Below are positions 12,127 to 22,425 of a DNA stretch of 64,000 nucleotides, in pieces. The notes below the pieces were generated by a model. That model was not told where the DNA came from and made no database searches. It saw only the letters and a program-made list of their open reading frames with translations. Both the position numbers and the translations under genes were made by a program. The stretch covers positions 1,837,501-1,901,500 of the forward strand of contig CAHIKZ030005576.1 in NCBI GenBank assembly GCA_903632075.3. The letters are read 5' to 3'. Each line of letters opens with the position of its first letter. Positions within the stretch are counted from its first letter, which is position 1. The stretch is from Acanthosepion pharaonis. Taxonomy: Eukaryota; Mollusca; Cephalopoda; Sepiida; Sepiidae.

Positions 12127-12400
12127 CTGCAGCTATAACAACAGTGGTGTGTCTAGGTCAAGATAGCCTCACAGAACTCATCTCTCTTCAGGCTGGTTTT
12201 GAATACAGAGTTTTTTTAGATTGATTACCACCTCCAGGCAAGAGTAACCATTCAGCCCAGCTTTTTAACCCATAGCTGTAGGGGAGAAGAGATGGATTCA
12301 TACCTTTCCCAAATGAATGTACTGGACTTTTACAGCCAGCAGCCATAAAAGCAGTGGTGTATCTAGGACAAGATAGCATGACAGAGCCCATTTTAGCCTA
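12127..12400. repeat. Short direct repeats plus SINE core remnant
   Basis: CAGTGGTGTGTCTAGGTCAAG at about 12139 and CAGTGGTGTATCTAGGACAA at about 12354 are direct repeats about 216 bp apart. CAGTGG.GTA.CTAGG is a common hAT terminus, but no inverted partner was found. Between them 12255-12325 matches (minus strand) the core of the tRNA-Arg-like SINEs (CCCATAGCTG and GGATTCATACCTTTCCCAA). Confidence 0.45.
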
Positions 12401-12609
12401 TTTTAGGCTTGTACAGTTCCATCTAATCATGTATACTCTTATATTCTTTCTGGGTTACTTTGTTAAATTAGCTGATTATTTGGATGATTGTCCTATTTTT
12501 ATATCCACATAATCAACATTTGCTCCATTATTCAGAATATTAAACTCCTAGGTCCAAACTTTTATGAATTATTGACAATAAAAGAAGAGAAAAGATTTAT
12601 AGAACATAG

Positions 12610-13265
12610 AAGGTATAACTATTTACATTATTTACATTGTTTGGACTGTTGTCCTCATCTTTATTGCCATGCTCACAATGTTTTTTTTTTGTTTTTTTTA
12701 AACGTTTCACCCCAAGCAAGGCGGGAAGCCACTAGGACGCAAGGGGTTACAGAAAATAGCAAGATCAGATAGGAGTGATAGAAGAAAGGATGAGGGTAGT
12801 GGATAGATTAAGGCAACTGGAGATGTCGATTGACATTACACTTGAATAGCTGGAGATTATAGCTCACAGGGAAACAGGAGAAGGGAAGGGAGTTCCACAG
12901 GCGAGAGGTGTGAGACATGAAGCTATTAGAGCAGAAGAGATGGCTACATTTAGGAGTTTCGACAGTGAAGGGGTGAGAGCGGGATGCCAGCCTCGTAGGG
13001 CGCTGGAACTCATGACGTCTGGGAACCAGATTTTTCGGCTGTTGTATGCTCTGGCCTTCTTCAGGTGAATGGAATTCCAAAATGAACCCTTTATTTCATC
13101 CACTGGGATAGATTGTTCTAGTTCCATCTGCCATGCCTCTTCCAGATGTCTCAGTTATCTCCCTTTAACTCAACTCTCCAAGTTTTTATTCATCACTGCT
13201 GTAGCCAGGTACTGAACTCCTAACTTTTGGTCAAGTCACTGAATCCAACCAATGATTTTTATCCA
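12610..13265 (-). mobile_element. Second copy of the tRNA-bearing inverted-arm element, split by a LINE
   Basis: 12637-12687 matches 8470-8510 (GGACTGTTGTCCTCATCTTT), and 13034-13265 matches 8510-8770 (CTGGCCTTCTTCAGGT, TTTATCCACTGG). On the minus strand CCAGTGGATAAAAATCATTG and GAGTTCAGTACCTGG are the box A-like and box B-like parts. About 345 bp of LINE sequence separates the two matching halves, so the LINE landed inside an older copy. Confidence 0.65.
12686..13033 (-). mobile_element. LINE 3' fragment nested in the element above
   Basis: The minus strand encodes TRLASRSHPFTVET, CSHLFCSNSF, SRLWNSLPFSCFPVSYNLQ and FKCNVNRHLQ, the same C-terminal block as at 4650-4345, followed by the 3'UTR and an A-rich tail (poly-T on +, 12687-12699). 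It lies within the disrupted element at 12610-13265. Confidence 0.8.
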
Positions 13266-13559
13266 CTGGACCATGTGTTATTGAGTGGTATGGATAATGC
13301 TTCATTAGATGTTGTGGAGTTTGTGAAGAAAAATTTTGAAAATCTGTATAAATTAAGATTTGATAAAATAACTTATACAGATTCAAATCATAGCAGAACA
13401 TATTCTATCAATTTGTCAGTTTTTCAGACAAAATAAAAATGTCTTTTTATAGAAAATTAATATTAAGATATGGTATCGCCACTGAGTGGATACCAACATA
13501 AAATTTAATTAACTTACAATATACAAAGAAAGATAAAATTTACACAGTATTTAGAACAT

Positions 13560-14047
13560 TTGTATATGTATAGCTGGCCGCTCGTATTTGAGGATGTCTG
13601 TCTACAAGGGTGGCTAGCCAATCCCTATTGCAGACACTTTCTCAGGCACATTTGTGTTTATTCAACACCTACAGAGCCCACCTGTGGTCTACATTGCAAC
13701 TATGCTGAGCAGACCTTAGTTACAGTTTCTGGGAAAGAGTGTGTTATCTATCATGATCAACAATTTGAACAAGGCCAGCACACTCAAGTCTTTGGTCACG
13801 ATGAGTTGTGACTTTTTGCTAGCACAACTATTGACAGCTCCTAAGGGTTCTGTCTACCCAATTTCACTCACAAGGCTTGGGTCAACCTGTGGTATAGTTT
13901 TCAGGCACTTTCCAAAGATGTCACATGCTGGGATCGACCACTCCAGTTTGATAACATCAGGAAGTCTCCTTCCTGACAAATGGTGAGATTCAAACCAAGG
14001 TCTCATGGTCAGAATGCGAACGTTCTAACCACTTGGCTACATGCCCA
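13560..14047 (-). mobile_element. Full-length tRNA-derived SINE (family C) with 12-bp TSD
   Basis: A perfect direct repeat TATTTAGAACAT flanks it (13548-13559 and 14048-14059). The minus strand begins with a tRNA-like head: ATGGGCATGTAGCCAAGTGG, then a box B-like GGTTTGAATCTCACCA. The about 400-bp body includes GGAAGGAGACTTCCTGATG and a cloverleaf-unrelated 3' part ending near 13560. A copy in the opposite orientation is at 23360-23822 and a degraded one at 44325-44680. Confidence 0.85.
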
Positions 14048-14282
14048 TATTTAGAACATATATTAAATTATTAATATGCAAAGTTTCAGCTTTTAAGTAT
14101 TCATAGTTATGAAGTTATTAAAAGTTTTATAGCCTTCAAGTAACACATATTCAAATTGGGCCAAACATTTTTATATTCAATATTCACATACATTTTGTGT
14201 CTACTATTACATTTGTGTGCCAAGTATAAATAAAGGACAATGTATCAAGTAGGTAGTCTGCTTGATAATATAGGTAACAGAT

Positions 14283-14318
14283 CAATATATCAGTTGAAGT
14301 TGTTGTTGTTGTTGTTGT
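14283..14318. repeat. (TTG)n microsatellite
   Basis: Short run of GTTGTTGTTG near 14300. Confidence 0.8.
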
Positions 14319-14589
14319 AAGAGGTATCATTAAGAAATCATCCTGTGTCTAGTCTATTCTCTTCTGAATTATCAAAATTTGGGATTTACATTTTATCTAC
14401 TTTTTTTTTCTTTCCCTTTCTTTTTTCTTTGGGAATAAATTAAATATTTTTCCAACACAAAATGTTCACCCCCCTCAACCTTTCACTATATATCTACCAC
14501 ATTAGTAGTAAGTTTAGTTCTCACTGGATGTCCTACAAATATAGATTTGCTCAGTACTAAGGGAAATTTAATAGTAAACACCAATATAT

Positions 14590-14790
14590 AGTTTTATACT
14601 TCACAAACACCAAAACCAAGGCTATAGAAACCAGTTTATCCTGCTATTCAACCCATAACTGGTGTCTGGGGGAGAGAAGAGATGGATTCATACCTTTCTC
14701 AAGGATATTTATGTGTAAGTAAATGTAACAAACCCAACTGGAATACAAACTTGGCTCTTTGATTTCTCATTTTGAGTCAATATCCATTAT
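14590..14790 (-). mobile_element. SINE fragment with tRNA-Arg-like head (family B)
   Basis: The minus strand reads tRNA-like sequence into a core with CCTTGAGAAAGGTATGAATC and CCCCCAGACACCAGTTATGG, then AATAGCAGGATAAACTGG, which is the 3' extension typical of the copies at 54408-54706 and 63035-63370. The 5' (right) end dissolves into the minisatellite that starts at about 14775. Confidence 0.65.
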
Positions 14791-15003
14791 TCATTATCCA
14801 TTATCCAATATCCATTATTGAATATTCATTATTGAATATCCATTATCCAATATCCGTTATCCAATATCCATTATCTAATATCCGTTATTCATTATCCATT
14901 ATCCAATATTCATTATTCAATATCCTTTATCCAATATTCATTATTCAATATCCAACATCCATTATCCAATATGCAATATCCATTATCCAATATCCATTAC
15001 ATC
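14775..15003. repeat. Minisatellite of ATCCATTATCCAAT-type units
   Basis: About 16 imperfect copies of a unit near 14 bp (ATCCATTATCCAAT, with ATTCATTATTCAAT variants). The unit looks like TCATTATCCATTAT, the segment that other copies of this SINE carry in their tRNA-like head, so the array probably grew out of the SINE end at 14770-14790. Confidence 0.9.
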
Positions 15004-15163
15004 ACAAAGCACAATCTATGGAGTACATGGCCAATAAGTTGTGGAAAAAAAATGAATAAAAGCAAATGAGGAAATTAGTCTTGAACTAAAGCATGTACAG
15101 TAACTTTTCTACATGTTATTAAAATATTTAAAAACTTCTTTTTTTTGTAAATTTGTAATAATA

Positions 15164-15805
15164 AATTATACTTTAATTTACTCAGGCAAATTAAGTGTTT
15201 ATTTTTCTTGTTTTTGAATGAATAACTTGTTTCCTCTAGACCAGTGGTTCCCAAATGGTGTGGCATGCCTCATGGGTGCAGTGGAAGATGATAGCAGGTA
15301 AAGCGGAATGATTGAAAGACAACCAAAGATTTAGAAACAGTTTAAAAAAAAATTCATATGCCAAAATAAATATGATTTCAAAATTTAAAATATCATTATC
15401 GATTACTTGTAATTGCATTCATGAGTCCGAGTATAAATAGTTATAAATACTTATTGACTGATTTTATCACTGATATTTTAGCATTATATTATGTCTTAAG
15501 AATATGGTAAATAGGATCTGCAAATTGGAGAAGAGAGTTATCAATGATAATGTTCTGACTTCAAATCCATGGTTATCTCCCTTTAACCCTCTCTCTCTCT
15601 CTCTCTGGACCTTTTTTGCCATAGGGCAGTTTGCACCTTTTCATCGGGACTTCTCCTTGGTGAGGCATGAGCAAATTTATATTCTGAAAATGCATCCTAG
15701 ACAAAGAAATTTGGGACCTCACTGCTCTAGTGAAACAGTATCATTATCTATACACTCTTTCAAAAGAGCAGCATGAAAGTTATAGAATGTATAAAGAAAG
15801 TTCTG
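15164..15805 (+). pseudogene. Decayed duplicate of the exon 1 region, split by a hAT element
   Basis: 15164-15221 matches 16753-16810 at about 56 of 58 positions (TTTAATTTACTCAGGCAAAT here, TTTAATTTACCCAGGCAAAT there). After the hAT element, 15733-15805 resembles the sequence around the true start codon: AAAGAGCAGCATGAAAGTTA here against AAAGAGCAACATGACGATTA at the gene, continuing ATAGAATGTATAAAGAAAG. Removing the insert gives about 61 bp between the two blocks, against 66 bp in the gene. The reading frame departs after about 14 codons, meets a stop, and has no convincing donor site. Either a local tandem duplication or a truncated retrocopy would explain it. Confidence 0.7.
15242..15724. 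mobile_element. hAT-type non-autonomous DNA transposon (483 bp)
   Basis: The left end CAGTGGTTCCCAAATGG and the right end TTTGGGACCTCACTG form imperfect terminal inverted repeats of the common hAT type (CAGTGGTTCCCAA). The flanks CTCTAGAC (15234-15241) and CTCTAGTG (15725-15732) are an 8-bp target duplication matching at 6 of 8 positions. The interior encodes no intact transposase. Confidence 0.75.
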
Positions 15806-16094
15806 AATTGTATTTCTGGTTCCTTCCAAAGTCTGCTTCAGCTCTGTAGTCCTAATGTCTTCCCTTGAACGCTGAATGTTATTCACCAATTATTTATTTC
15901 ATTTTATTTTATTTTTTCTTCTCCTCCACCAACAGGATTAGATATGTTCACCTGTTGTCTGGTTCACATTTCTCCACGGTCTTTTGAACAGGAGTAAAAG
16001 TTTATCCCTTGTTTCCTGTTTAGGATTGGGTTTCCAGCTCCTTCTAATGTCTGTTGCAGCTCTATACTTCTAACACTTGTCTTTTCCTATGCTA
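15806..16094. other. Degraded repeat-like sequence
   Basis: Two similar stretches (CTGGTTCCTTCCAAAGTCTG near 15818 and CCAGCTCCTTCTAATGTCTG near 16032) suggest an old direct repeat, possibly LINE-derived. Nothing coding. Confidence 0.4.
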
Positions 16095-16173
16095 ATAGAA
16101 GTCTATATAGTAACATTCTACCTTGAGTGGCTCTTGGGCCTTGTATTGGGTGAACATTAGTAAAAAAAAAAAA
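16095..16173 (+). mobile_element. LINE 3'UTR tail
   Basis: CTACCTTGAGTGGCTCTTGG then CCTTGTATTGGGTGAACA and a poly-A run. The same tail follows the LINE ORF at 51180-51240. Confidence 0.7.
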
Positions 16174-16589
16174 ATCCAGTTGTCTTTCAAAATTGATTGC
16201 CCTACTGAGCCAAAGAGCTCAGTCTACCTTACCATTTATTCACACATTGTAGCATAGAGGAAAAGATAAGATTTCTGCTTAAATCATTAATACTAAGGTA
16301 AGAATTTGAACTCTGCTTACTGATTCTATTTTCTATACTGATATCCACTACGTCATCTGAAAAAGATTCATAAATATTTAATTAGTTTGGTTTAGTCTGG
16401 CTCAAGGCCATGTCAATATAGTTTCCATCAGTAAGAGCAAACCCTGTAGTGTATATTATACACATGCATAGTCATAATTCGAGAGAAAGATGAAAACTCT
16501 TGATGAACCAATGTTAATTAAATATTTTCCATCTTGCTTCATTTAAAAAATTGGATTTTTTTTTGTTTTTTAGTTTGAGTTTTTATAAT

Positions 16590-16876
16590 GTTGACGACAG
16601 TTGGCGCCACCGGCCGGCGGTGGACAGCAACAAGAAGCAGCAACTCACCGCCGTTTCAAAACACACATTTCTCTCCCCATTGCTTTTTTATTAGCAACAG
16701 AAAAATAAACATGTTAGTTTTCTGTCAGTCTTAACCACACCCAAGCAGAACGAATTATACTTTAATTTACCCAGGCAAATTAAGTGTTTATTTTTCTTGT
16801 TTTTAAATGAACCCCTCGCTCCTGTAGTGCAAAAAAAAAAGCAACTATTACAATTTTTATACCCTTAAAGAGCAAC
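16590..16876 (+). promoter_or_regulatory. Putative promoter/5'UTR of the DUF21/CNNM gene
   Basis: A small GC-rich island (about 16597-16665, with TTGGCGCCACCGGCCGGCGG) stands out in very AT-rich surroundings, just upstream of the first coding exon; such islands commonly mark transcription starts. An E2F-like TTGGCGCC lies in it. Downstream, two short upstream frames begin at 16711 (7 codons) and 16807 (6 codons, ending TAG at 16825-16827). An in-frame stop at 16808-16810 precedes the main start. The transcription start is not determined. Confidence 0.45.
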
Positions 16877-17027
16877 ATGACGATTATAGAATGTGTAAAG
16901 AAAGAGTTTGAAGATGTCATCGTTTGTAATGGGACGACGTACGAAAAACCTGAACGCCCCCTTGATTACCACAACATGTGGTTTTGGATATATCTGGGGA
17001 TATATATCGCCCTAGTCATTATAGCCG
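16877..17027 (+). CDS. DUF21/CNNM-family membrane protein, first coding exon
   Basis: Fifty codons plus one base. The start ATG at 16877 is the first in frame after a stop at 16808. The product begins MTIIECVKKEFED, has an Asn-Gly-Thr glycosylation-type site in a short extracellular N-terminus (residues 18-20), and runs into a hydrophobic helix from about residue 34 (MWFWIYLGIYIALVIIAG). The exon stops at GCC-G followed by the consensus donor GTAAGT, so the split glycine codon (G|GA) is completed by the exon at 60347. The join places the helix directly before F-MSGLTMALMSMD, as in DUF21 proteins, where the first helix runs into G-L-x-S-G-L. DUF21/CNNM/CorC proteins are implicated in Mg2+ and divalent-cation transport or homeostasis in membranes. 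No CBS domains are in the window; they would lie downstream. Confidence 0.8.
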
Positions 17028-17224
17028 GTAAGTTTAGAATAAAAAAGTAAGTAAGTACTTTTAACTTTTTTTTTTAGTAATTCTTATTTACGACCATTTT
17101 CTTTTTTTTTTCCAAATAACTTAGTTTTATTTGATTTTTTTACATAGGGTGATAGGGTGTTTCACATTCTATGGTGTAGTTTTGTTTGGAATATTTTCCT
17201 TGTCTTTGTTGTTAAACTAAGTCT

Positions 17225-17320
17225 AGATAAACAAAAGGCCACAAATATGGAGCATTCAGTGAGGATCGAACTCACTAACTTAACCAGACTCTCAACTCAA
17301 CTCAACACATGTTGAAGGGT
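17225..17320 (-). mobile_element. tRNA-derived SINE remnant (family E)
   Basis: On the minus strand AACATGTGTTGAGTTG and GAGTTCGATCCTCACTGAAT correspond to the degraded A-box side and the clear B box (GTTCGATCC). Short, truncated copy. Confidence 0.5.
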
Positions 17321-18819
17321 CCATTACCTTCTCTTTGTTTTGTTTTCCAAAACGTATTATTGGGCTATAAGGCTATATATATGTACCGTCTGGCTTTTCT
17401 CGGGTGTCTGTTAGTTTTAGTAGTGTTACTGAATGGACCACCAAAATATCCTTTGTTGATAATATCCCAAAATACAAAAGACAACAAAGGAAAGGTGAAG
17501 AAGGGTACACGCCCGATATGTGCAGAAAAAAAAAAGTAGGCTAGGATTATAACTTACTTAACTAACTTTTCTCCGAGTTGTTTTAAATGTTTAAAAACTT
17601 TTTTATTCTCTTGTTTTGTCAGAAGGATTTGTAATAAAAACGTTTTGCGTCGACAAAAAGTATAATAATGGAAGGTAATTTTACTTACTTTTTTTACAAT
17701 TTAGAACCCTTTTTTGCCTAAGCAAACTTAGATCAAACAAAAGGAGGAAAAAAAGGGCGAAATTTATCGATAACCTTTTTAATGCAAATTCATAAATAAG
17801 CTGAACTTCTCTGTAAGGTTCTAGACTAGTTTATATATTCTGTAACTTTTTTAAATAGCTTATTTTCTGTTTAAAAACATAACACCAGAGAATTGTGTTT
17901 TTTTTTTGTAGCAGATGTTGCTGTATGACAAAAAAAATGCTAAACAAAAAAAAAAAAAAAAAAATGTAATGAATGCTAAAAATGAAAAAAAGTAGCTTTT
18001 GTTACCGAGAAACTGAATTTCCCTACTTTTATTTGCATTTAACAATAAAAATTTATTTTTAAAAAGTTTGAAAAAACTTTTCGAAATGTTTAAAAAAAGT
18101 TTATCACTCAGTCTTTAAGAAGAAAACATAATTAAAAAAATGTTTTGTTTTACTCGCTTCTTAACTGTAACAGAAAAATTCATTTAATCAGCGAAATGAA
18201 AACTAGAACCAGAAATGCAATATGATTTATTTCAAGTCAACTATATATTTTTTTTTATTTTAACTTTTTAAATCTGTGTGGAAGCGGGGTGGAGATTATT
18301 ACGCATTCGGCATATTTTTAATTTTGTTGTGATATTAAGTTAGAAAAAAAAAGTAAAAAATCAAATCAGATCCTGAACGAACGAAACTGCAATATTAACA
18401 CCAGTAAAATAAATAATTTATTTTATAACTGGTTTAATTTTCGAAATTTAGCCATGTCTCATTTCCACAATATGAGTCTAGGTAAAGAAAGCTAAGAGAA
18501 ATGTAAGGGAGGGAATTCCGTTTTTGGTGTTTTGGACGTTAATTAATACAATTAACCACTGAGCCAGGAATTCAGAAATTGTAAGTTATGTTTGCAGTCA
18601 AATTACTCACAACTAATTGTTGTGATGTATTGTGAAATCAGTAAAAAAAACAAAAAAAAAACTCAAATTAGACACTAAATGAACAAAACTGTAACATTAA
18701 TTAATAAAAGCTATTTTTTCTCGTTTCTAATTAGTCTTTAAAATTTTCAATAAACTTTAGGAAAATGATCTTTTGTAAATAATTGCTTTTTATGGAAACA
18801 AAAAGCACACTTAGAATCA
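17321..18819. other. Intronic AT-rich sequence with homopolymer runs
   Basis: Contains an A run at 17945-17963 and many short T and A tracts. No element family recognised. Two stretches near 18355 and 18650 look alike (AAAAAATCAAATCAGA and AAAACTCAAATTAGA), suggesting an old duplication. Confidence 0.4.
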
Positions 18820-19085
18820 GGAGGCAGTTGAAATTTCTAGCACACATCAAAGAAAGAGGGCTTGGAAAATTGAACACTCACAAGACATGTTGAAGGCAAT
18901 AGGGATAGAGAGGTAAGCAGCAAATAACCTACCTAACAAGCTTGTATAAACAGTTGGGAGAATGGTGATTAGGAGAGAGAGCGAAAAGACAAACCTCACT
19001 AAGAGCTATAAGGAACAAGTAAGTTGTGGAGAGCTGTGATCACTCATGTCCTGAAGAGACACAGCACATAAGAAGAATACCTAAG
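18820..19085 (+). mobile_element. RTE-clade LINE, C-terminal fragment
   Basis: Plus-strand sequence AGAGGGCTTGGAAAATTGAA, a CTAACAAGCTTGTATAAACA block, GAGCTATAAGGAACAAGTAA and CACTCATGTCCTGAAGAGAC correspond to the C-terminal end of an RTE/BovB-like ORF2 (G-L-x-N-L, SLCKWM, LRATKDR, HVLK). The same segment recurs at 33555-33800. Several frameshifts; dead. Confidence 0.65.
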
Positions 19086-20324
19086 TTATCAACAGTTATA
19101 ACAGTACATTTTTGCTTATCCTGAGCTTTGTTCACCACAAAATAATGTCATGTGGGGGAGGGGGGGTTCTCAATCAAATGTTAAGCTGTAAAGATTCCTG
19201 ATTATTTATATTTTTATATGAAAGATCAACTGTAAACTTTTTGATTTTAAATACACATTTTTTTCATATGTACTTATTTCCTGGAATGAGACTTATAGAA
19301 TTTTTCTGCATATAAAGCTTCTATAACAGTTTTAGAAGGTAATGATTAAAAAATGTTTTTTATTAATTTATTTTGGAAATTAATGGTAGTAATGCCTTTA
19401 GACAAATGATATTGCTCAGCTCTATACCATTGAGTATAGATTGAGAAGACAAATTCAGTCTTCTGTTTAGTTCTCATTTCCAGCACTGACAATGGTTTCT
19501 AGAATTCTTCTTAATTTTTTGTCAAGTATTTTTCAGGAAGATCAATTTGCCAAAATATACATTTAAATTTTAAAATTGAACATTTTTGTATGATTGCAAA
19601 TTGTATTCATCTTCAACAGTTACTTTAATATTTTAACATGATTTTTTTTTTATTCATTTAATTTTTTCTTATATAATTACTAAACAAATTTTATATAGCT
19701 TTATGTTTCTTGGAGAAGGTCAGTTTTGACACAAGGAACTTTATTGAGCTTTTCTCCTCACAAGAGCAAATATGACAGAAGGTCAGTTTAATATGGCTCC
19801 CCTAACACAGTTGCATGAGGGTAGTAGCAAAATTTGACTAATTAGTGCAAGGGGAATGTATTGCCAAAAAGAAAGATCTCCAGGAACTAGACTACTTCAT
19901 TTAATTTCTGTTAGAGAAAAGACAAAGTTGTGAACTGAAACTATCATATTTCATAGCTTGTCCCCATTTACAGTATTATGCAGTTAGATTTGATACACGT
20001 GCTGATAGTCTATGGCATCTAGGTAAACATTAGTTACCTGAACTTCATATATAAGGATATATATTTTGAGTCATTTTTTGTTTGAGGGGATGGTCTTATA
20101 TGCCAACAAATAAGATAAATTAATAGGCAGAATGCTGTTAGGCGCAACACCCCTGAAATTTTAATTCAAGTGCATTCATGTGACAGTATTAATTTAAAAT
20201 CAAATATAGTAATATATTTAAAATGTGTATTGCAATGATATATGTTAAAAAAAAAAGTGTCTATATTCTCCCAAACATTATTAGCTTTGAACTTTAAAAA
20301 AATCTCTACAAATTGCCTCATCCA
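19086..20324. other. Intronic AT-rich sequence
   Basis: No recognisable element. A G-rich stretch GGGGGAGGGGGGG near 19155 is a local oddity. Confidence 0.35.
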
Positions 20325-20800
20325 GGTGTGACCATTTCATATCAACTTTTGAACCATCAATTCTCTTTAGGTGTTTCTTGATTCTTGCCAATATGCTTTT
20401 ACATAATTAGTACAGGCATCCATCACTGGGTCAAGAAAATACTGATTATGTTTAACAACTAAATGCTGAAACCCAAGCGCAGCTAACCCATTAAGTGGCT
20501 CATCCATCACTATGAATCATGGCACCAGGTGCAACATATCACTGCACAATTGGAAGTAATGTTTCAGCACTTATGTTAGCAACATGCACCAGGTAGCCTT
20601 TTATTATATCAATATCATAAAGTCCAAAAATCCAATCTTGATGTACTACACTTCCAACATTGATCTTTCTTTGAAACATCAGATTCCTCAATCTCTACAA
20701 TAAAATCAATTCAACAATTTCTGTTAAAGGAAAACAAGATGGAGTGCATCTAGCAACATTCTGCCAATTAATGTTATTATTTAGAGAACTGATCAGCAGG
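20325..20800 (-). pseudogene. Merlin-superfamily transposase fossil
   Basis: Minus-strand translation in broken frames gives, in order, NNNINWQNVAR, VEIEES, VGSVVHQDWIFGLYDID, GYLVHVANISAETLLPIVQ, YVAPGAMIHSDG, LGFQHLVVKHNQYFLDP, CTNYVKAYWQESRNT and VDMKWSHLDEAI. This order (VEIDES, W-x-FG, TLLP.I..YV.PG..I.SD, VDP..GA.TN..E.YW) is the DDE catalytic domain of Merlin/ISXO2-like transposases; the conserved Asp/Glu positions are partly substituted. At least four frameshifts or stops. No terminal inverted repeats were located. Confidence 0.78.
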
Positions 20801-21129
20801 TTTGTTTGCCAAATCAAATTGGCTTAGTTTTTATATAATTGGATTGTATTTTCATTTCCTCCTTATTTACTCTAAAATAAGTTTATTAACTTGAGTTTTG
20901 TTATCATATATACTTTGGTATAGTGTGAGTTTTTCTGATCATTTTTTATGCAAAATATAGGAAGTTGCACTATACACAGGTTATTTTTTTAAGAGGTTAA
21001 AAATCATGCATTTTCAGTAAAAGTTGTACTATACACAGATAAATATTTTTTTTTTTGGAGGGGTTAAAATTAATGCAAAATAATTTGGAGGTTGTACTAT
21101 AAATGAAGTTGGCATATACACAAGTATAT
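20801..21129. other. Intronic AT-rich sequence
   Basis: Contains two similar pieces (AAGTTGCACTATACACAGGT near 20962 and AAAGTTGTACTATACACAGA near 21020), a small local duplication. No gene. Confidence 0.4.
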
Positions 21130-21275
21130 ATATGGTGATTTTCTAAGCATAGCTTAGATGTGGCACAAGGCTGAAAGTATGGGGCACCTTGTGAGGATTG
21201 AACTCACTAATCAGTTGTAATTGTTCTAGCAAGATAAACTTGCTAACCATTACACCATGTTGAGAACAAAAATAT
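21130..21275 (-). mobile_element. tRNA-derived SINE (family E)
   Basis: The minus strand has CAACATGGTGTAATGGTTAG (A-box region) and GAGTTCAATCCTCACAAGG (B box), separated by about 45 bp including CAAGTTTATCTTGCTAG. The body after GGTGCCCCATACTTTCAGCC and CTTGTGCCACATCTAAGC matches other family E pieces. Confidence 0.7.
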
Positions 21276-21989
21276 ATATGGTAAAATAAGAGGTAACCAG
21301 TGAGGATTATTTAGCCTGTTTTGTCTTAACAATGGTAACTAGTAGTAGATATGAACTAAGTTTAGAGAGGGATGTCATAGGACGTTGAGAATATGTACTT
21401 GGGCAGTCAAGAGAACTCAAATATTGAAATTAAACAAATTTAATATTACAGAGCACTATATTTGATGGTATAAGGCCCCCTCCTCCATTTCAGCTGGAAT
21501 ATATTTAAAAAAAAAAATTTTGATAACACTTAAAATGTTACTTGGACTTTATCCCCATTCTTTCTATGCACTTATTATAAATTAATTTAAAAGCCGCCCT
21601 ATCAGGTAGCATTTCTTGCTCCTACGGAGGGTTCTTAATTGGGCCTTTATCATGATAGGTAGGGGGGAGTAGATGTGATAGGCAACAATAAACTACAGAA
21701 GAACTCAAAATTGATTGCTGCATTTAAGTACTGCATTGATATTTAAGCTTATCTTTTAAAAGTTCAACAATAATTTTTCTGCCACCTCTTAATTTAAAGA
21801 CAATTTGATGTACATAGGTCCTTACTTTCTGTACAAACAATTATTTTTATTTCTTTGTTGATTTTAACTGGATTTCATAATTAATTTTGATAATTCTCAA
21901 ATTTATTTTCAAGCTATAAAAATTTTTATTGTACAAAAAAATTTGTTGCAAAAAATCACGTAAAAAAATCACTGAAAACAATCACAGTA
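21276..21989. other. Intronic sequence, nothing recognised
   Basis: A less AT-rich patch at 21590-21670 (GCCGCCCTATCAGGTAGCAT...) has no match I know. No coding potential. Confidence 0.35.
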
Positions 21990-22425
21990 ATGAAAACTTG
22001 GTAATTAAAAATTTCAGGATTACATGTCTGGATCTAGCCTGGAATGTTTTTAATTTGCTCATGGAGTCAGCCTGATTCCAAAATTGTTTGATATGTTGGG
22101 CTATGGTCTCTAGCAGTAAAGTTGAAAGCACAGACAAACTTATTTTGAAACACTGTAATTTGAGAACAGTAATTTAATTTATTTGAACATCAGCTATTGA
22201 AAGTTAGAAAGTTTTGTCCCTTTAATTGTTTTTATCAGTAGAAGACAAGATGGCAGAATCCCTAAACAATTTCAGTAATGAAAACTTGGGAATCCAAAAT
22301 TTAAGGATTGCAATCTGGAACATTTTTTTTTTATTGGCCCACAGAGTTGGCCTGACTCCAGAATGTTATGATATGTTGGGCTAGGGCCTCTAGGAGTAAA
22401 GTTGAAAAAGTGTGACACACTGACA
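21990..22425. repeat. Diverged tandem duplication, two copies about 290 bp apart
   Basis: Both copies contain AATGAAAACTTGG, then GATATGTTGGGCTA and AGTAAAGTTGAAA (21992-22140 and 22278-22425). It may be a repeat family or a simple local duplication. Confidence 0.7.

Noticed and set aside
12139..12370. hAT element with CAGTGGTGTATCTAGG ends
   Set aside because: The two matching ends are in direct, not inverted, orientation.
15773..15826. Possible alternative first exon (ATG at 15773)
   Set aside because: The frame diverges from the gene after about 14 codons, meets a stop, and has no good donor site.
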